Positions 1 to 10,300 of a stretch of DNA of 64,000 nucleotides are shown piece after piece; the stretch's first letter is position 1; each line of letters starts with the position of its first letter. Made by a program: the position numbers and the translations under genes. Location of the stretch: positions 51,959-115,958 of the forward strand of contig NW_026516794.1 in the NCBI RefSeq assembly GCF_025766255.1. Direction: 5' to 3'. The notes below the pieces were generated by a model. The model did not search any database. It saw only the letters and a program-made list of their open reading frames with translations, and was not told where the DNA came from. The stretch comes from Zychaea mexicana. Its lineage: Eukaryota > Mucoromycota > Mucoromycetes > Mucorales > Lichtheimiaceae.

Positions 1-1
1 G

Positions 2-1360
2 TTGTTGATTATCTAGGATCAAGGGAAACTGTTGAGCTACGCGATGTTGCAATGATGGAGGCACCTCCCCACGAGCAATGGCCTCTTCGTCAGCCTTTTT
101 ATATCGCGCCTTTGCCGCTCGTGCCTTAGCCAGATTTTCCAAGAGTTTTTGTCGCCTTTCGTCCTCTTGGTCTGTGTTGGGTGTCGTAACTGGTGGGTGA
201 TCGAGTTGCATCTCACCATTCGATTCATGCGACCTTTTTGATCCTGTAGTTATTGGTCTAGTGGACATTCCAGCATCACCAACAGCATGCACCTCTCTGA
301 TGACGTTCACCGGATGTTCTTGATGAGTTGATGTAGCAGTCGTACTTGAGGATTCCGGAGCCAACATGTTTCTGTTGGTCCGTCGTTTTTGGCAGGTGTT
401 TGATCTGTGATCTGGCGATTGGCAGAAACGACAATGATGACGGCATTCTGCGGCCTTGTGACCCGCATTGTTACAGTTGTAGCACCGGAATTGGTTGCCA
501 CTAGCAGTGGATGATTGAGACAAGAGATCACGAAACCGTGATTCCATACGATCCATAGCATTTGCGATGCTATTGTCAATTCGCTCCTGTAGATCTCGCT
601 CCTGCGGTCGTTGGCGTTGTTGAATAGATATGGGTTGCTGCGCGGCTGCAGTAGCGACATGGACAGGTGCTGGTGCTTGTTGATGATAATAAGAAAACAG
701 TTGTGTTGCAGGATGTGGTGATGCAGCTTGCGGCACCATTCCAATCCCGACTGCATGGCGGATCAGGTGCATCTGCCGTTCAGCTGCTACCAAAGCCTGT
801 CGTAGTGCTGTTAGGGATGTAGGTGCTGCATCTAGGACATGTTCTTTGTATTCCGTACACAATCCACCTATGATGTCCGTGATCTTGTCTTGTAGTCGAA
901 GCTTCGCCTTGTCGCCTTGTTCAAATCGATGTGCAAGCGCCACCTTGCTGGTCATATATTTGAGACCCTTTTCTTCTGTAAGCTGGTTTCTGGATCGATA
1001 CTCTAACCGATATCGTTCAGTCCATCTGGATGTAAGGAAAGCTTCTTTGAACTTGTAGACAAAGCATGTTTCGTCGTCATCTTCTTCAAATTTAGTGGTG
1101 CTATCCCGTTCGAATTCTTCTTTGTACCACTCTTTAGCAATCCCCTTTAGCGACAGGTGGGCCATGTCAAGCTTCCTTTGTTCCGTGTGCCAATTGTTTG
1201 CCATTGCCGCTTCTTTGAATTCGTCTAAGAATAGCAAAGGATCATCTCGGTCCGGATCACCGTGAAATTGAGGAGCTTCCATGCGGGTTGTTTCCATATG
1301 AAGCACCATGTGATGATTATTGTTGTTTGGTGAAGCTGTCATCTGACCTTCACCTGACAT
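2..1360 (-). CDS. LTR retrotransposon Gag protein (element A), partial
   Basis: The frame is open for 453 codons, from an ATG at 1360 to the window edge, with no stop. The protein begins MSGEGQMTASPNNNNHH. Its middle is helical and charged like a retrotransposon capsid (RMEAPQFHGDPDRDDPLLF, then KEWYKEEF). Two tandem CCHC zinc knuckles follow, C-X2-C-X4-H-X4-C at about residues 293-306 (CYNCNNAGHKAAEC) and 310-323 (CRFCQSPDHRSNTC). These bind nucleic acid and package the element RNA. The tail is Lys/Arg/Ala-rich. A primer-binding site and an LTR lie upstream on the same strand, as expected for a Ty3-like element. Pol would lie beyond position 1. Family assignment rests on the capsid-like stretch plus the knuckles; no Pol is visible to confirm Ty3 rather than Ty1. 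Confidence 0.85.
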   Translation of the reverse strand, partial: MSGEGQMTASPNNNNHHMVLHMETTRMEAPQFHGDPDRDDPLLFLDEFKEAAMANNWHTEQRKLDMAHLSLKGIAKEWYKEEFERDSTTKFEEDDDETCFVYKFKEAFLTSRWTERYRLEYRSRNQLTEEKGLKYMTSKVALAHRFEQGDKAKLRLQDKITDIIGGLCTEYKEHVLDAAPTSLTALRQALVAAERQMHLIRHAVGIGMVPQAASPHPATQLFSYYHQQAPAPVHVATAAAQQPISIQQRQRPQERDLQERIDNSIANAMDRMESRFRDLLSQSSTASGNQFRCYNCNNAGHKAAECRHHCRFCQSPDHRSNTCQKRRTNRNMLAPESSSTTATSTHQEHPVNVIREVHAVGDAGMSTRPITTGSKRSHESNGEMQLDHPPVTTPNTDQEDERRQKLLENLAKARAAKARYKKADEEAIARGEVPPSLQHRVAQQFPLILDNQQ

Positions 1361-1490
1361 TGTAGAGGATAATATAGATGCAGCCAAAGTGTTTCAGACA
1401 GAAATGAAATGCTTTCGTTCAACCGTTTGCTGTTTGCTTTTATTTCTTTTGTTACGATGCCTTGGCAGTATAGATATCAATCACTGCTCA

Positions 1491-1502
1491 GCTTCTCCAC
1501 CA
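1491..1502 (-). other. Primer-binding site of LTR element A
   Basis: On the minus strand the bases directly after the LTR read TGGTGGAGAAGC, one base past the LTR end. Starting with TGG makes it complementary to a tRNA 3' CCA end (predicted tRNA tail GCTTCTCCACCA). It lies between the LTR and gag, as required for minus-strand priming. The priming tRNA was not identified. Confidence 0.6.
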
Positions 1503-1503
1503 A

Positions 1504-1977
1504 TGTTGTAGCTGAGCTTAGAGTGATATAGACGTCACTGACTGCCAAATCCAAATACAATATAAATACCGTGTACAGAACAAAATAACATGAAAGAGAG
1601 TACAATATGAGGGGATGAGCTACATACCGTGTGCAAGCACGCAATGACAATATACAGTGAGATACAGGAGTTTGGCAATTACAATTAGGTTCCAGGAAGT
1701 GATAATAACTACAATATTAAATCCGATCCGTCAATATCAGAAGATCTTGAGCAACCGTTTACACCGTCCAATGTCTCACATACAGTGATCAAGAGGTAAG
1801 CCGTTATAGGATAAAGCCGTTTGTTAAGCAGACAAGAAGTATGTAGGAGAGAAAAGAGCTCTCGATTCTTTATTTTTACTCAATATTCATTCTTATATCC
1901 GTTCATGCATGATAGAACTCATGTGTAGCACAATTTTGAATTATAGAGATACAGTCACGGATTTTCTGGGCACAACA
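1504..1977 (-). repeat. 5' LTR of retrotransposon A (474 bp)
   Basis: Bounded by TGTTGT at 1504 and ACAACA at 1977, the short terminal inverted repeat usual for LTRs (TG...CA). Its minus-strand 3' end abuts the primer-binding site. Inside, on the minus strand, a GATATAAG TATA-like box (about 1890-1900) is followed by AATAAA (about 1870), the same order as in the LTR of the second element near 59.4 kb. The partner LTR is outside the window, so the outer boundary is inferred from the inverted repeat alone. Confidence 0.6.
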
Positions 1978-2678
1978 ATTTAGATTGTGACTTTCTTTAA
2001 GGAACAAATCGGAGCTGAACTTAAATTATGTGACGTACATTTATAAGGTATAAATACAATATCTTTTTGAGATTTCTTTTTATTCTTTAGTCTTCCCAGT
2101 TTCCCCACGAGAAAAAAACAAACTGGACCCTTTACACTATTTATATCTACTACATCTACTCTTTCTGCTATCTATATCTAAATACCTTTATTCAAACACT
2201 TATACACATATACAACTACATCTCTATACATAAAACAAACAATTATTAGGTATTCTTATAAAGGAGAGTTAAGTATAAAAGTAAAGGTATGCCAATCTAC
2301 AACAATATCCCTACACCTACTGAGCCTTGCTTCTTCAATACTGAGGCTTGTATTCAGTATCTATATGAAGAAGGCATTTTTACCGTAGTATGAAGTGCCT
2401 TAACTGTGACTGGGATATGCCTCTTTCTTGGGCTAGAGGAGCAAATGGCACTTTCCGATGTACTAGCTGTAATTTGGAGTGGACTGTTCAGACTCATTCC
2501 TTTTTTTAACACCTGAATATACCTCCACATGTTGTCTTACAAATTGGTTTAGAATTACTAATTAATACTAGTGCTACTAATATTATTAATAAGACTAAAC
2601 TAACTTGGGAGACAGTTCGCCAAATAAGATATGATTACTTTCAACTAATCATTGAAGATATGGAGAGTATATTTGAAG

Positions 2679-2736
2679 GTATGTATATTTCTCTTTCTAC
2701 TTTAATTATTGTATTTTATAACTAATAATAATATAG
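2679..2736 (+). other. Intron 1 of Merlin-1
   Basis: GTATGT donor, ACTAATA branch-like motif about 15 bases before the TAG acceptor, 58 bp. Removing it joins SIFEG to GEPIGG in frame. Confidence 0.7.
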
Positions 2737-3090
2737 GTGAACCAATTGGTGGCCCAGGAATTATTGTGGAGATCCACGAGTCGAAGTTTGGTAAAAGAAA
2801 GCTATCTGCCAATGGTATTAGTAGCTATGTTGAAGGTGTTTGGGTTTGGGGGGCAGTAGAATGTACACAAGAAAGACATATCGTAATCTTGAATGTAGAC
2901 TAGTGCAACTGCCCTACATTAGAACACTTGATCCAAAAGTATATCCTTCCTGGATCAATCATTTACTCTGATGGATGGGCAGCCTATAATACCCAACGGT
3001 TAGAGAGGATGGGTTATACCCATCATATGGTGAACCATGAGCTATATTTTGTTATTCCTAGTACACAGATCCATACCAACACTATTGAAG

Positions 3091-3143
3091 GTGACTCTTA
3101 AAAAATATTCTCCTTTTATATATTATCTAATACTCTCTTTTAG
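3091..3143 (+). other. Intron 2 of Merlin-1, at the catalytic Glu
   Basis: GTGACT donor, CTAATAC branch-like motif, TTTTAG acceptor, 53 bp. It joins NTIEG to NWGGIKQ. Merlin-2 has an intron at the same protein position. Confidence 0.7.
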
Positions 3144-3970
3144 GCAATTGGGGTGGGATAAAGCAGCTCATTACCCACAACTATAGAACTAGAAAGCTAG
3201 TTAAAAAGCAGCTTTTTTGGTTTATTTGGCAAAGGCGGTTTGCTGATGATATATGGAATCATTTTCTCCGTGTTATAAAGGAATCATATTTCATAGATCC
3301 TAGTGATCGGCAGCTACCTTTTGAGGGTAATACTAATAATGCTGTTAGGCTCTTAGAACCTTTCTCTGAAGTACCGGTAGAAGAAGGAGAAGATCTGGAT
3401 CAAGAGGAGGGTAATATAGACCTTCTTAACCTTGAAGAAAAAAGAGAAGAAGTAGAAGAAGAACAAGGACAAGATGACGAAGAAGAAGAACATCAACAGC
3501 AACAAGAACAGCAAAATAGGGCCCTTCTTAATCTGCAAAGACAAAGGGTCCTACAGCATATAGAGCATCGGGATGAAAGGAGATGGCAGCAACAACAGCA
3601 AGAACGTGAGCAACAACAACAACGACATAGACAGCAACAACGCCAGTCACAACAGCAATCTGAGCAGCAAGAGCAAAGACAACAGCAATAACACTTACAG
3701 ATGCAGCAGCTTTTACAGCAACAACAACAGCAAATAACACAGCTGCAATCTGAATTGGAGTCAAAAGACCAACAGATCCAATAACAGCAACAGCTCTTAC
3801 AGTAGCAATGGCATTTGATTTCTCAGCTAAATCAGCTATATATACAACAACATCAGCAACAAGCATAGTAAGTACAATAAGTACAACAAACAAGTAATAA
3901 TAATATTATTACTATTATTAGTGATGAGGATGAAAATAGTAGTAGTGAGGAAGTTAATATAGAAGATTAG

Positions 3971-4283
3971 CCTTATTTTCCTTCCCTTCTTCACTCTTTT
4001 TCTCTACTTTTATTCCTTCCTCCTTTTCATTCTCTCTCTACTTATGCTACCTTGCAAACGCTTTTCTATCTTATCTATTCTATATTTTACTCTTATATAA
4101 ATATCACTCTATTATTTCTATATTATATATATTTATAGTAAGATAAAAATAAGTAGCAAATTTTTTTTACAAATCTGGCCTTTTTTTTAGCTGAGATTAC
4201 TGCTTATATGTGACTCTATATGTAATTTTTTTTCCTACACTCTAGAAACATTTAGGTAAGCCAGAAATGAGGTTTAATCTTAC
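3971..4283. other. AT-rich spacer without visible gene
   Basis: Pyrimidine-rich and AT-rich downstream sequence of Merlin-1. I see no ORF of weight, no RNA gene and no clear repeat. Confidence 0.5.
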
Positions 4284-4355
4284 TGGTCGCAGAGGGATTG
4301 GAATTGTTGATCTTCTGGGTCTAAAGCTGATGCCTTAACCACTTTCGCACCTACC
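4284..4355 (-). pseudogene. tRNA-Leu-like relic (decayed tRNA or SINE head)
   Basis: The minus strand reads like a leucine tRNA: D-arm core GTGGTTAAGGCATCAG, anticodon loop TTTAGAC (TAG anticodon), a T-arm remnant TTCCAATCC and an acceptor-like TGCGACCA end. The acceptor 5' strand does not pair with the 3' strand, and the anticodon stem (TCAGC/CCAGA) has two mismatches. It cannot be a working tRNA. It could be a decayed gene or the A-box/B-box head of a tRNA-derived SINE. Confidence 0.4.
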
Positions 4356-4624
4356 TTTCTATATATAGTAGTCGAGAAAAACAGTCACTTTATAAGGAAA
4401 AGCAGTTACACCAGGTAGATTCTTACGGTCACCCGTCCAAAATAATTATGAAAATGATGAATTATGTAATAAATTATATAAATATATAAAACTTTTTATT
4501 AAAATAAATAATATCAATAACTATAAAAAGTATATATGTAAAGACAATATTATTAGAAATAGAAAACATATTTAAAAAGTATAAATTAATAAAGAAAATT
4601 GCATGAGATGGATAAATTAAAAAT
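4356..4624. other. AT-rich spacer
   Basis: Very AT-rich sequence between the tRNA-like relic and the piggyBac relic. No gene seen. Confidence 0.4.
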
Positions 4625-5577
4625 ATGGGACCTATCTTACATATAACCCATACTTCCTTTGGATTGGACTTTGGAGTATTATGGCGTAGCTCCCCTGCAG
4701 TGACAGAGGCTTCTATTAGAGAACACATCCAACGATATTGGTTCCTTCTCCCCTCAACTTTGGACGATGGATGTCAAGACGTCGATTTAATGCCATTCTT
4801 GCAGCTCATACACTAGAGCATCTAAATATTATGCAATCAAGACGAGCCGAAGATCCTTTGATCCCTATTCGTGCATTTGTTGACGAGTGCAATGCAAATC
4901 TGGTTGATGCCTTGCAACCTGGAAGCGTGTTGACAATTGATGAGAGTATGAACTAATAGGTTAGAAAGGTTTCACAAATGCCTAATGTCAAGAAGATCAT
5001 TTCTAAACCCCATCCTATTGGTTAAGAATTTAAAACACTTGCTGATGCAATGACCAACATCATTATTCGTCTCGATATCAGCGAGAAAACTTTTTAGTGG
5101 AAAAAGTTTGGTGATTAAGGTGCTGTCATCTCCACTGTTTTGCGCCTCTCCGAACCTTGGTTTGCAACTAGAAGAACAGTTCTTACTGATTCCTGGTTTG
5201 GAACTCGTGCATGTGCTACTGTTCTTTATCAACATAGGCTCTATAGCATTATAGCAATGAAGACGAGAGCATACTGGCTGCGCAATGTATCTCATGGTTT
5301 GCTGTCTCAACTTAGGGAATAAGCTGGATCTTCAATTTCACTGGTTGGAACCATTGATGAGGTTCTGATGGCTATCTGTATTCTTCGTGACAGAATACTG
5401 CATTGCTTCATCAGCACTTGCAGCATAACAACACTGGGCTCAGAGGTGACTTATGTTATGAAGCGGGGAAACCAAAGCTATCTTGCAACCTTCCATCGTC
5501 CAACTGTTTTTGATGACTACAATGCTGGAAAAGGCGCAGTAGATAGGGTAATTATTAAGATAGCTAATAGATTTTAA
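4625..5577 (+). pseudogene. piggyBac-type transposase relic (DDE_Tnp_1_7)
   Basis: Recognised from the order TIDESMN (first catalytic Asp), KPHPIG-EFKTLAD, RTVLTDSWFGTRACA (second Asp in the family's DSWFGS box), YVMKRGNQSYLATFHRP and DYNAGKGAVDRV (close to the family's GVD motif). The frame is broken by stops after DESMN (TAA TAG), PIG (TAA), EKTF (TAG), KKFGD (TAA) and LRE (TAA). Most fit Gln codons and one fits Trp. The C-terminal region, including the Cys-rich domain, is missing. The N-terminal part needs a frameshift near 4740. A dead, 3'-truncated copy; no terminal inverted repeats recognised. Confidence 0.8.
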
Positions 5578-5682
5578 TTTTTTTCTTTATAACTTAATTG
5601 ATTACTATTATTCTTTAAATTGCTATTATACCTCAAAATAATGTTTTTTTAATACTTTACTATAACTAGAAATATTAAAATA

Positions 5683-5707
5683 ATTATATATATATATATA
5701 TATATAT
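5683..5707. repeat. (TA)n microsatellite
   Basis: Uninterrupted TA dinucleotides just downstream of the piggyBac relic. Confidence 0.9.
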
Positions 5708-5802
5708 CTTTTCTTGTTATAAAAAATGCAACATATTTATTTCTATATAATTAAAACAATAATACTTTAAAAAATAATAGAGAAATAATCAATAAACACT
5801 CT

Positions 5803-6030
5803 CTCCTCTTCTTTCTTCCAGTCTTTAAAATCTTCGATTTTAAAACCAAAAAACGAAGTTTTTTCTATGAGCGAAGCTTATCCTTCATTATTATTAATTA
5901 TATAAAAAAATACTAGTAGGTATTTTTCTAAGATTAATATATATTTTAGATTCGCTTCACTCATAGAAAAAACTTTGTTTTTTTTTCATCTTCGACTAGA
6001 CTAGAAGGAAGGAGAAGAAGAGGAGATTTA
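5803..6030. mobile_element. Foldback/MITE-like inverted repeat
   Basis: The left arm holds CTCTCCTCTTCTTTCTTCC and later GTTTTTTCTATGAGCGAAGC. The right arm, read on the other strand, holds CTCCTCTTCTTCTCCTTCC and GTTTTTTCTATGAGTGAAGC in the same order. The imperfect arms of about 85 bp surround an AT-rich centre. No coding capacity. Likely a non-autonomous DNA element. Confidence 0.6.
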
Positions 6031-6069
6031 ATAAATTTTTAAAAAATAATTTATGTTATCTATATTAAA

Positions 6070-6165
6070 TTATAAATCAACTTTTTATTATATATTATCT
6101 AAAAATAAGATATTAAAATTTAGTTTAATATCTAATAGTAGATAATATATTATAAATCTTTATAT
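6070..6165. repeat. AT-rich imperfect palindrome
   Basis: TTATATATTATCTA and AATAAGATATTAAA on the left are mirrored by TTTAATATCT and TAGATAATATATTATAA on the right. Could be a MITE core or simply AT-rich foldback DNA. Confidence 0.45.
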
Positions 6166-6797
6166 TATATCTTAGATATATATATTATTTTAGAAATATT
6201 TGATATTTCTGTCAATTATAATAGCATACATCCAGATAGGGTATCAACAACAACAACTGCAATAACATGACATCATCCTATGATATTATTCGCACACATT
6301 CCTGGGAGATCTGAGCCTTTTCTTTCTTTTTAGCTTTAGCAAAAGCAAATGCTTTTCTTAGCGATTATTTAGTCCACCAGAGAAAAGAAATATTACTCAC
6401 TTTACATTTCGAGAGCAGCTCTGTACTGAGATGATATTCGAGTATCAATCAAGTATAGAAATAGCAACGGAAACCGAAGAACAACAGCAGTAGGACTAAG
6501 AGAATGTGATACATGATCTGTTATCCATTGGCTAATGCATTGTCAAGGCAACTGGCATATAGTATTCTTGCTAGTGGATTTGCCAAATCTGCAAAGCAAA
6601 AAGCACATTGTACTGCAGCTGCACTTCGATAAAGGGTCTATGCAAAGGTAGTTGTTATAGAACTCACGTACAAGCAAGACAAATATAAGATCAATGATAT
6701 AACTTATATAAAATAATTTTAATTGTGCCATTCTACTATTCTATTATCTTTTTTCACCTCTTTTCTTTTGTTTTGAAGAATATAAACAGTCCCTAAG

Positions 6798-6819
6798 TAG
6801 ACACTAGATCTAGTGTCTA
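6798..6819. repeat. 22-bp perfect palindrome (half-site TAGACACTAGA)
   Basis: Each half is TAGACACTAGA and its complement, with no spacer. The 16-bp core ACACTAGATCTAGTGT recurs at 6986-7001. The function is unknown; it could bind a dimeric protein or mark an element end. Confidence 0.7.
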
Positions 6820-6985
6820 TAATTACTACCTATTACTGAACGAATTAAAAGATGTATAACAAAGCAAACAATAAGTTCTGGAATATATCCAATGACATGT
6901 AGGTATATCATGGCCCTATGCTGTATATATTGAAATATTAGAAAAAAATAGCGAAAACTGCAACTGCTATAAACACTCAAAGGAG

Positions 6986-7001
6986 ACACTAGATCTAGTG
7001 T
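6986..7001. repeat. Second copy of the ACACTAGATCTAGTGT palindrome
   Basis: A perfect 16-bp copy of the palindrome core seen at 6798-6819, 188 bp downstream. Confidence 0.7.
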
Positions 7002-7204
7002 TCAAGGTGCAAAGATACTCATTAACTGGAGCACCCAGGCTATGAAGAGGGCGCTCAGGGTTTCTTTTTATAGAAAGAAAAATTGGGAAACACACCTGGA
7101 CAAAAAAAGCAAGAAACGAGCTGTGTGTGCAAGTGTAAGTTTACTTTCAATTTCTCTTTATAGCATTGATTCACGGTAACATATGATATATATTCGGTTG
7201 ATAG

Positions 7205-7371
7205 TTGGCGAAGAAGTGTAAGAAAACGTACAATGCAAACAAGACCTATCCGGCACTATCATTGTATCAAGACTACAGAGCCACATTTGTTGCAGCATAC
7301 ATGTCTGGTATTGAGGTTAGTGAAGTGATCTCTCGCCCAGCTTACAGATCCGATAGTGTAAGGATCAGTAT
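7205..7371 (+). pseudogene. Short coding fragment interrupted by hAT-1 (unrecognised)
   Basis: The frame LAKKCKKTYNANKTYPALSL, then YQDYRATFVAAYMSGIEVSEV, has balanced codon use and ends exactly where the hAT-1 terminus begins (7372). An upstream GTAAGT donor at 7135 and a TATAG acceptor suggest a preceding exon. The continuation right of the hAT element was not found. Possibly a host gene fragment or an older transposon; I do not recognise it. Confidence 0.3.
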
Positions 7372-10300
7372 TAGGGGTTGCAATTGGACGGGTCGGGTCG
7401 GGTCAAGGGTGTGACCTGTTGATCTATGGGTCAAGAAAACACTGACCCGACCTGACCCGTTCAACCCGATGGGTCAAAACTCGGGTTGACGGGTTGGCAA
7501 TGATTTCAACGTTTTCTAACCAAAAGGAAACAAAATGACGAGTTTAAGAAGAAAATATATACTAAAAGTAAAATAAATAAGCTATAAGTTTATTTATTGA
7601 TTGGTTTTTTGATAAATCATCTATACTAGCATTGGCGTTAACTGGCCAGAACTCAGAAACTTAATGGGCAGATTGGGATGGAGACAGAGAGAATTTGAAG
7701 AAAATAAAAAAAAGGGAAGGCAAAAAAGTTAGCAGCAAAAAAATCAGTACTGTATTACATAGTCAGCAAGACGGGATAAATGGTGTGTTTTGCAGTAAGT
7801 GGGCGATGGGCGATCATATTCCTGTGCATCTATAGCGGATGAAACAAAAGAAAAGTTGTCGTGTGAGATTGCAGTATTGACAACAAATGCCGTGCTGAAT
7901 AAAAGTAGTAGTACTGAGCAAGGACAGGGCAGTGACGAAAAAGGACAGGTGTAAAGAAAAGACAAGTGGTGCTGGAGCGGCGACAAAAAAGGATGTGGTA
8001 AAAAAAACAGTGACAAAAAGGCTGCAGATAAGAAAACAGTGGTGCTGTATTTGTACTAGGGATGAAGTATTGAACGCAATGACGAAAAGATCGAGCTATA
8101 ATAATGATTGCTGCCTAACCGTAGTCAAACGTTGTGTTTAGTCACTGTAGACAAGTTGATTCGGACGATCATAAAATTAAAGGGAAACCTACCTGTACTG
8201 TCCAGGAGTGTAGAGAAAATGACGTATTTGCTCCAAAAACATCTAGTTACATCAGCATTAAAATGTTTTTGGAAAATTGTAAAAGAAGCTTTATTTATGC
8301 TACATAATAGATCAACTAAAGCTTCAAGTATATGCGTCCAAAGCATGGCCAAACTGGGCATGATGTCCATATACCCAAAAGCAAAAGATGTACCGTTTTC
8401 TAAGTAGTAGCTATATGTTCTATTCTATGCAACGTAGACAGCGATAAAAAAAAAGATATAAATATATACGAGTTTTCCGTTTTCTTACAAAGTAATCTTT
8501 ATTTTCTCAGCTATTCTTTTTGATACCTAACAGCCTTCGTACCTAGCACTTACACCATCATGGAGTTCACCCATTCTGACAGCAATTTGACCTCTATGTC
8601 CTTGGATCCCACTGAATCTGAAGCCGGCGACTTTCACGAAACAACTACAAGCGAGACAGAACACAGTGCAGCAATGGTTAGCCAAAGCAGTACGGCACGT
8701 GGTTCAGACGAGCCATGGATTTACAAATACAAGATTGTGGATGCTACAAAGGACGAGAGGAATCGCATTATCAAGATTACTTGTTCAAGGTGCCAAAAGT
8801 CATATATTGGTTCATCTACCAGTAACATTATCCGTCACCTGCAAAATAGACACAGCATTACGAAGGAGAAGTGCGAGCAAGGCAGCGTGGCAGTTGTTGG
8901 GCCAATGGACAGTTTCGCTCGTGGTGGTATGTCTATCCAAGCAACGACCGTTACTCGAGAAGTATGGCGGGAGCAACAAGCACGTTTCATCATTAGCACA
9001 AAGTCTGGATACACGATGGTGGAAAATGAAGAATTTCGCAAGTTTATCCAGCTCACTCAGGCAGCACCGTCGTTTGATGTTGTCGCGCCGACTACTGCCA
9101 ATACCATCAAGAGCGACATCACCTGGTTATATCGGGTCGAGAAGGCGGGCATCATGTCCTATTTGCAAGCGCAACAATATCTCTCTTTTTCCGTGGACGC
9201 CTGGACCTCAGAGTGGGGGTATGATTTCCTTGGTATTACCGCTCATTTCATTGACAAGTACTGGGTACAGCGGGAGGTTTTAATCAGTCTCTAGCATCCA
9301 GATGAACGCCATTCCAGAGAAGCTCTTGCTGATCATTTCCTAAAAGTGCTCGACGATTTCGACATTACTCATCTCCTGTTTACCATTACCGCCGACAATG
9401 CTTCCGACAACCTGTCCATGGCTAAAGAGCTAGAAAGGCGTGCTGAGACAAGAGGGGAGAGTCGTCGCGCATTCCATTTCCAGGCAGCCAAACACCTTAT
9501 CCTATATATTGGTCACGACGTCAATTTGGTTGCGCAAGTACTGATCAAAGATGGGTTGCGTTCACAGCCGTTGCTCGATAATGCTGTTGAATCAGATATT
9601 GCAGCCGATCAAGATATTAGCAACGTGGTGTTCAAGTTACGAGTAGGAATAAAGAAAATCAGGTAGGGTATAAATCACTGGCATAAATGGTCAAGCCTGC
9701 TTACACAAATATTAACTTAAATTTACTATGTTATAAGGATGTCTACTACCAAGTACCGAGAACAATAGTATGAATATTGTTCTATGAAGTATGGCGAGCA
9801 GCTCGAGCTACAATTGGATGTGTGCACATGATGGAACTCCACTTATGATATGCTGGTACGGGCATTGAGGGTGAAGGACGCGTATAATGCAACCTGCGAC
9901 TTCTTTAGCGAGTTGTCGATATATCGGTTAGATCCCCAAGACGAGCCATACATGAAAAAGGTCATAGCATTGCTAGATAGTCTAAAAATTATGACGGTAA
10001 GAGCTATCAACATCACAGTAAGTTATTACAGAAAATATAACACACTGTAATAGCATCACATACAGCAATGTATTAAGCAACATGGTCCGTCAATAGTTAC
10101 CCATCTATCAACAAAGTAATCTCCACATACAACGTGCTCATTGACGATCTTGAAGACTTCCAAGACAACACGTCAAATCCGCAAATCCAGCGTGACGCAG
10201 CAAGACAGGCCTAAGCAAAGCTTGAAATGTATTATGCAAGAACCGATTTGGCCACTGTATATGCCGTCGCCACAGCAATGGACCTATGCCTGAAGTATGC

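Larger units (their letters stand above)
2289..3970 (+). pseudogene. Merlin-1: ISXO2/IS1595-like transposase with long Gln-rich tail, decayed
   Basis: An N-terminal zinc ribbon (MKCLNCDWDMPLSWA, then FRCTSC) is followed by a catalytic region (ESKFGKRKLS, IIYSDGWAAY, IHTNTIEG, NWGGIKQ) and a long acidic then Gln-rich tail. Introns fit at 2679-2736 (GTATGT, ACTAAT branch site) and 3091-3143. The second falls directly after the catalytic NTIEG. A frameshift near 2390 and in-frame stops after VQTHSFF and LNVD break the gene. The tail carries stops at 3689, 3782, 3803, 3866, 3869 and 3878, all in Gln context. The first catalytic Asp of the family's DESKFGK motif reads His (HESKFGK). The last residues, NNIITIISDEDE, look like a SUMO-interacting motif. 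The eukaryotic relatives are called Merlin. Inactive as it stands. Confidence 0.8.
6166..7204. other. Non-coding stretch with two copies of a palindrome
   Basis: No ORF of weight. It holds the 22-bp palindrome at 6798-6819 and its 16-bp copy at 6986-7001. A possible short exon ends near 7134 (KKKNWETHLDKKSKKRAVCAS), followed by a GTAAGT donor. Confidence 0.4.

Noticed and set aside
307..756. 149-codon minus-strand frame
   Set aside because: Wrong frame; the gag frame at 2-1360 on the same strand covers it and holds both zinc knuckles.
3528..3893. 121-codon minus-strand frame rich in Ala and Val
   Set aside because: It is the antisense shadow of the Gln-codon tract of Merlin-1 (CAG/CAA read backwards).
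5683..5707. CRISPR-like or origin-like signal in the TA-rich tract
   Set aside because: A simple TA microsatellite; no spaced repeats. No CRISPR array was seen anywhere in the window.
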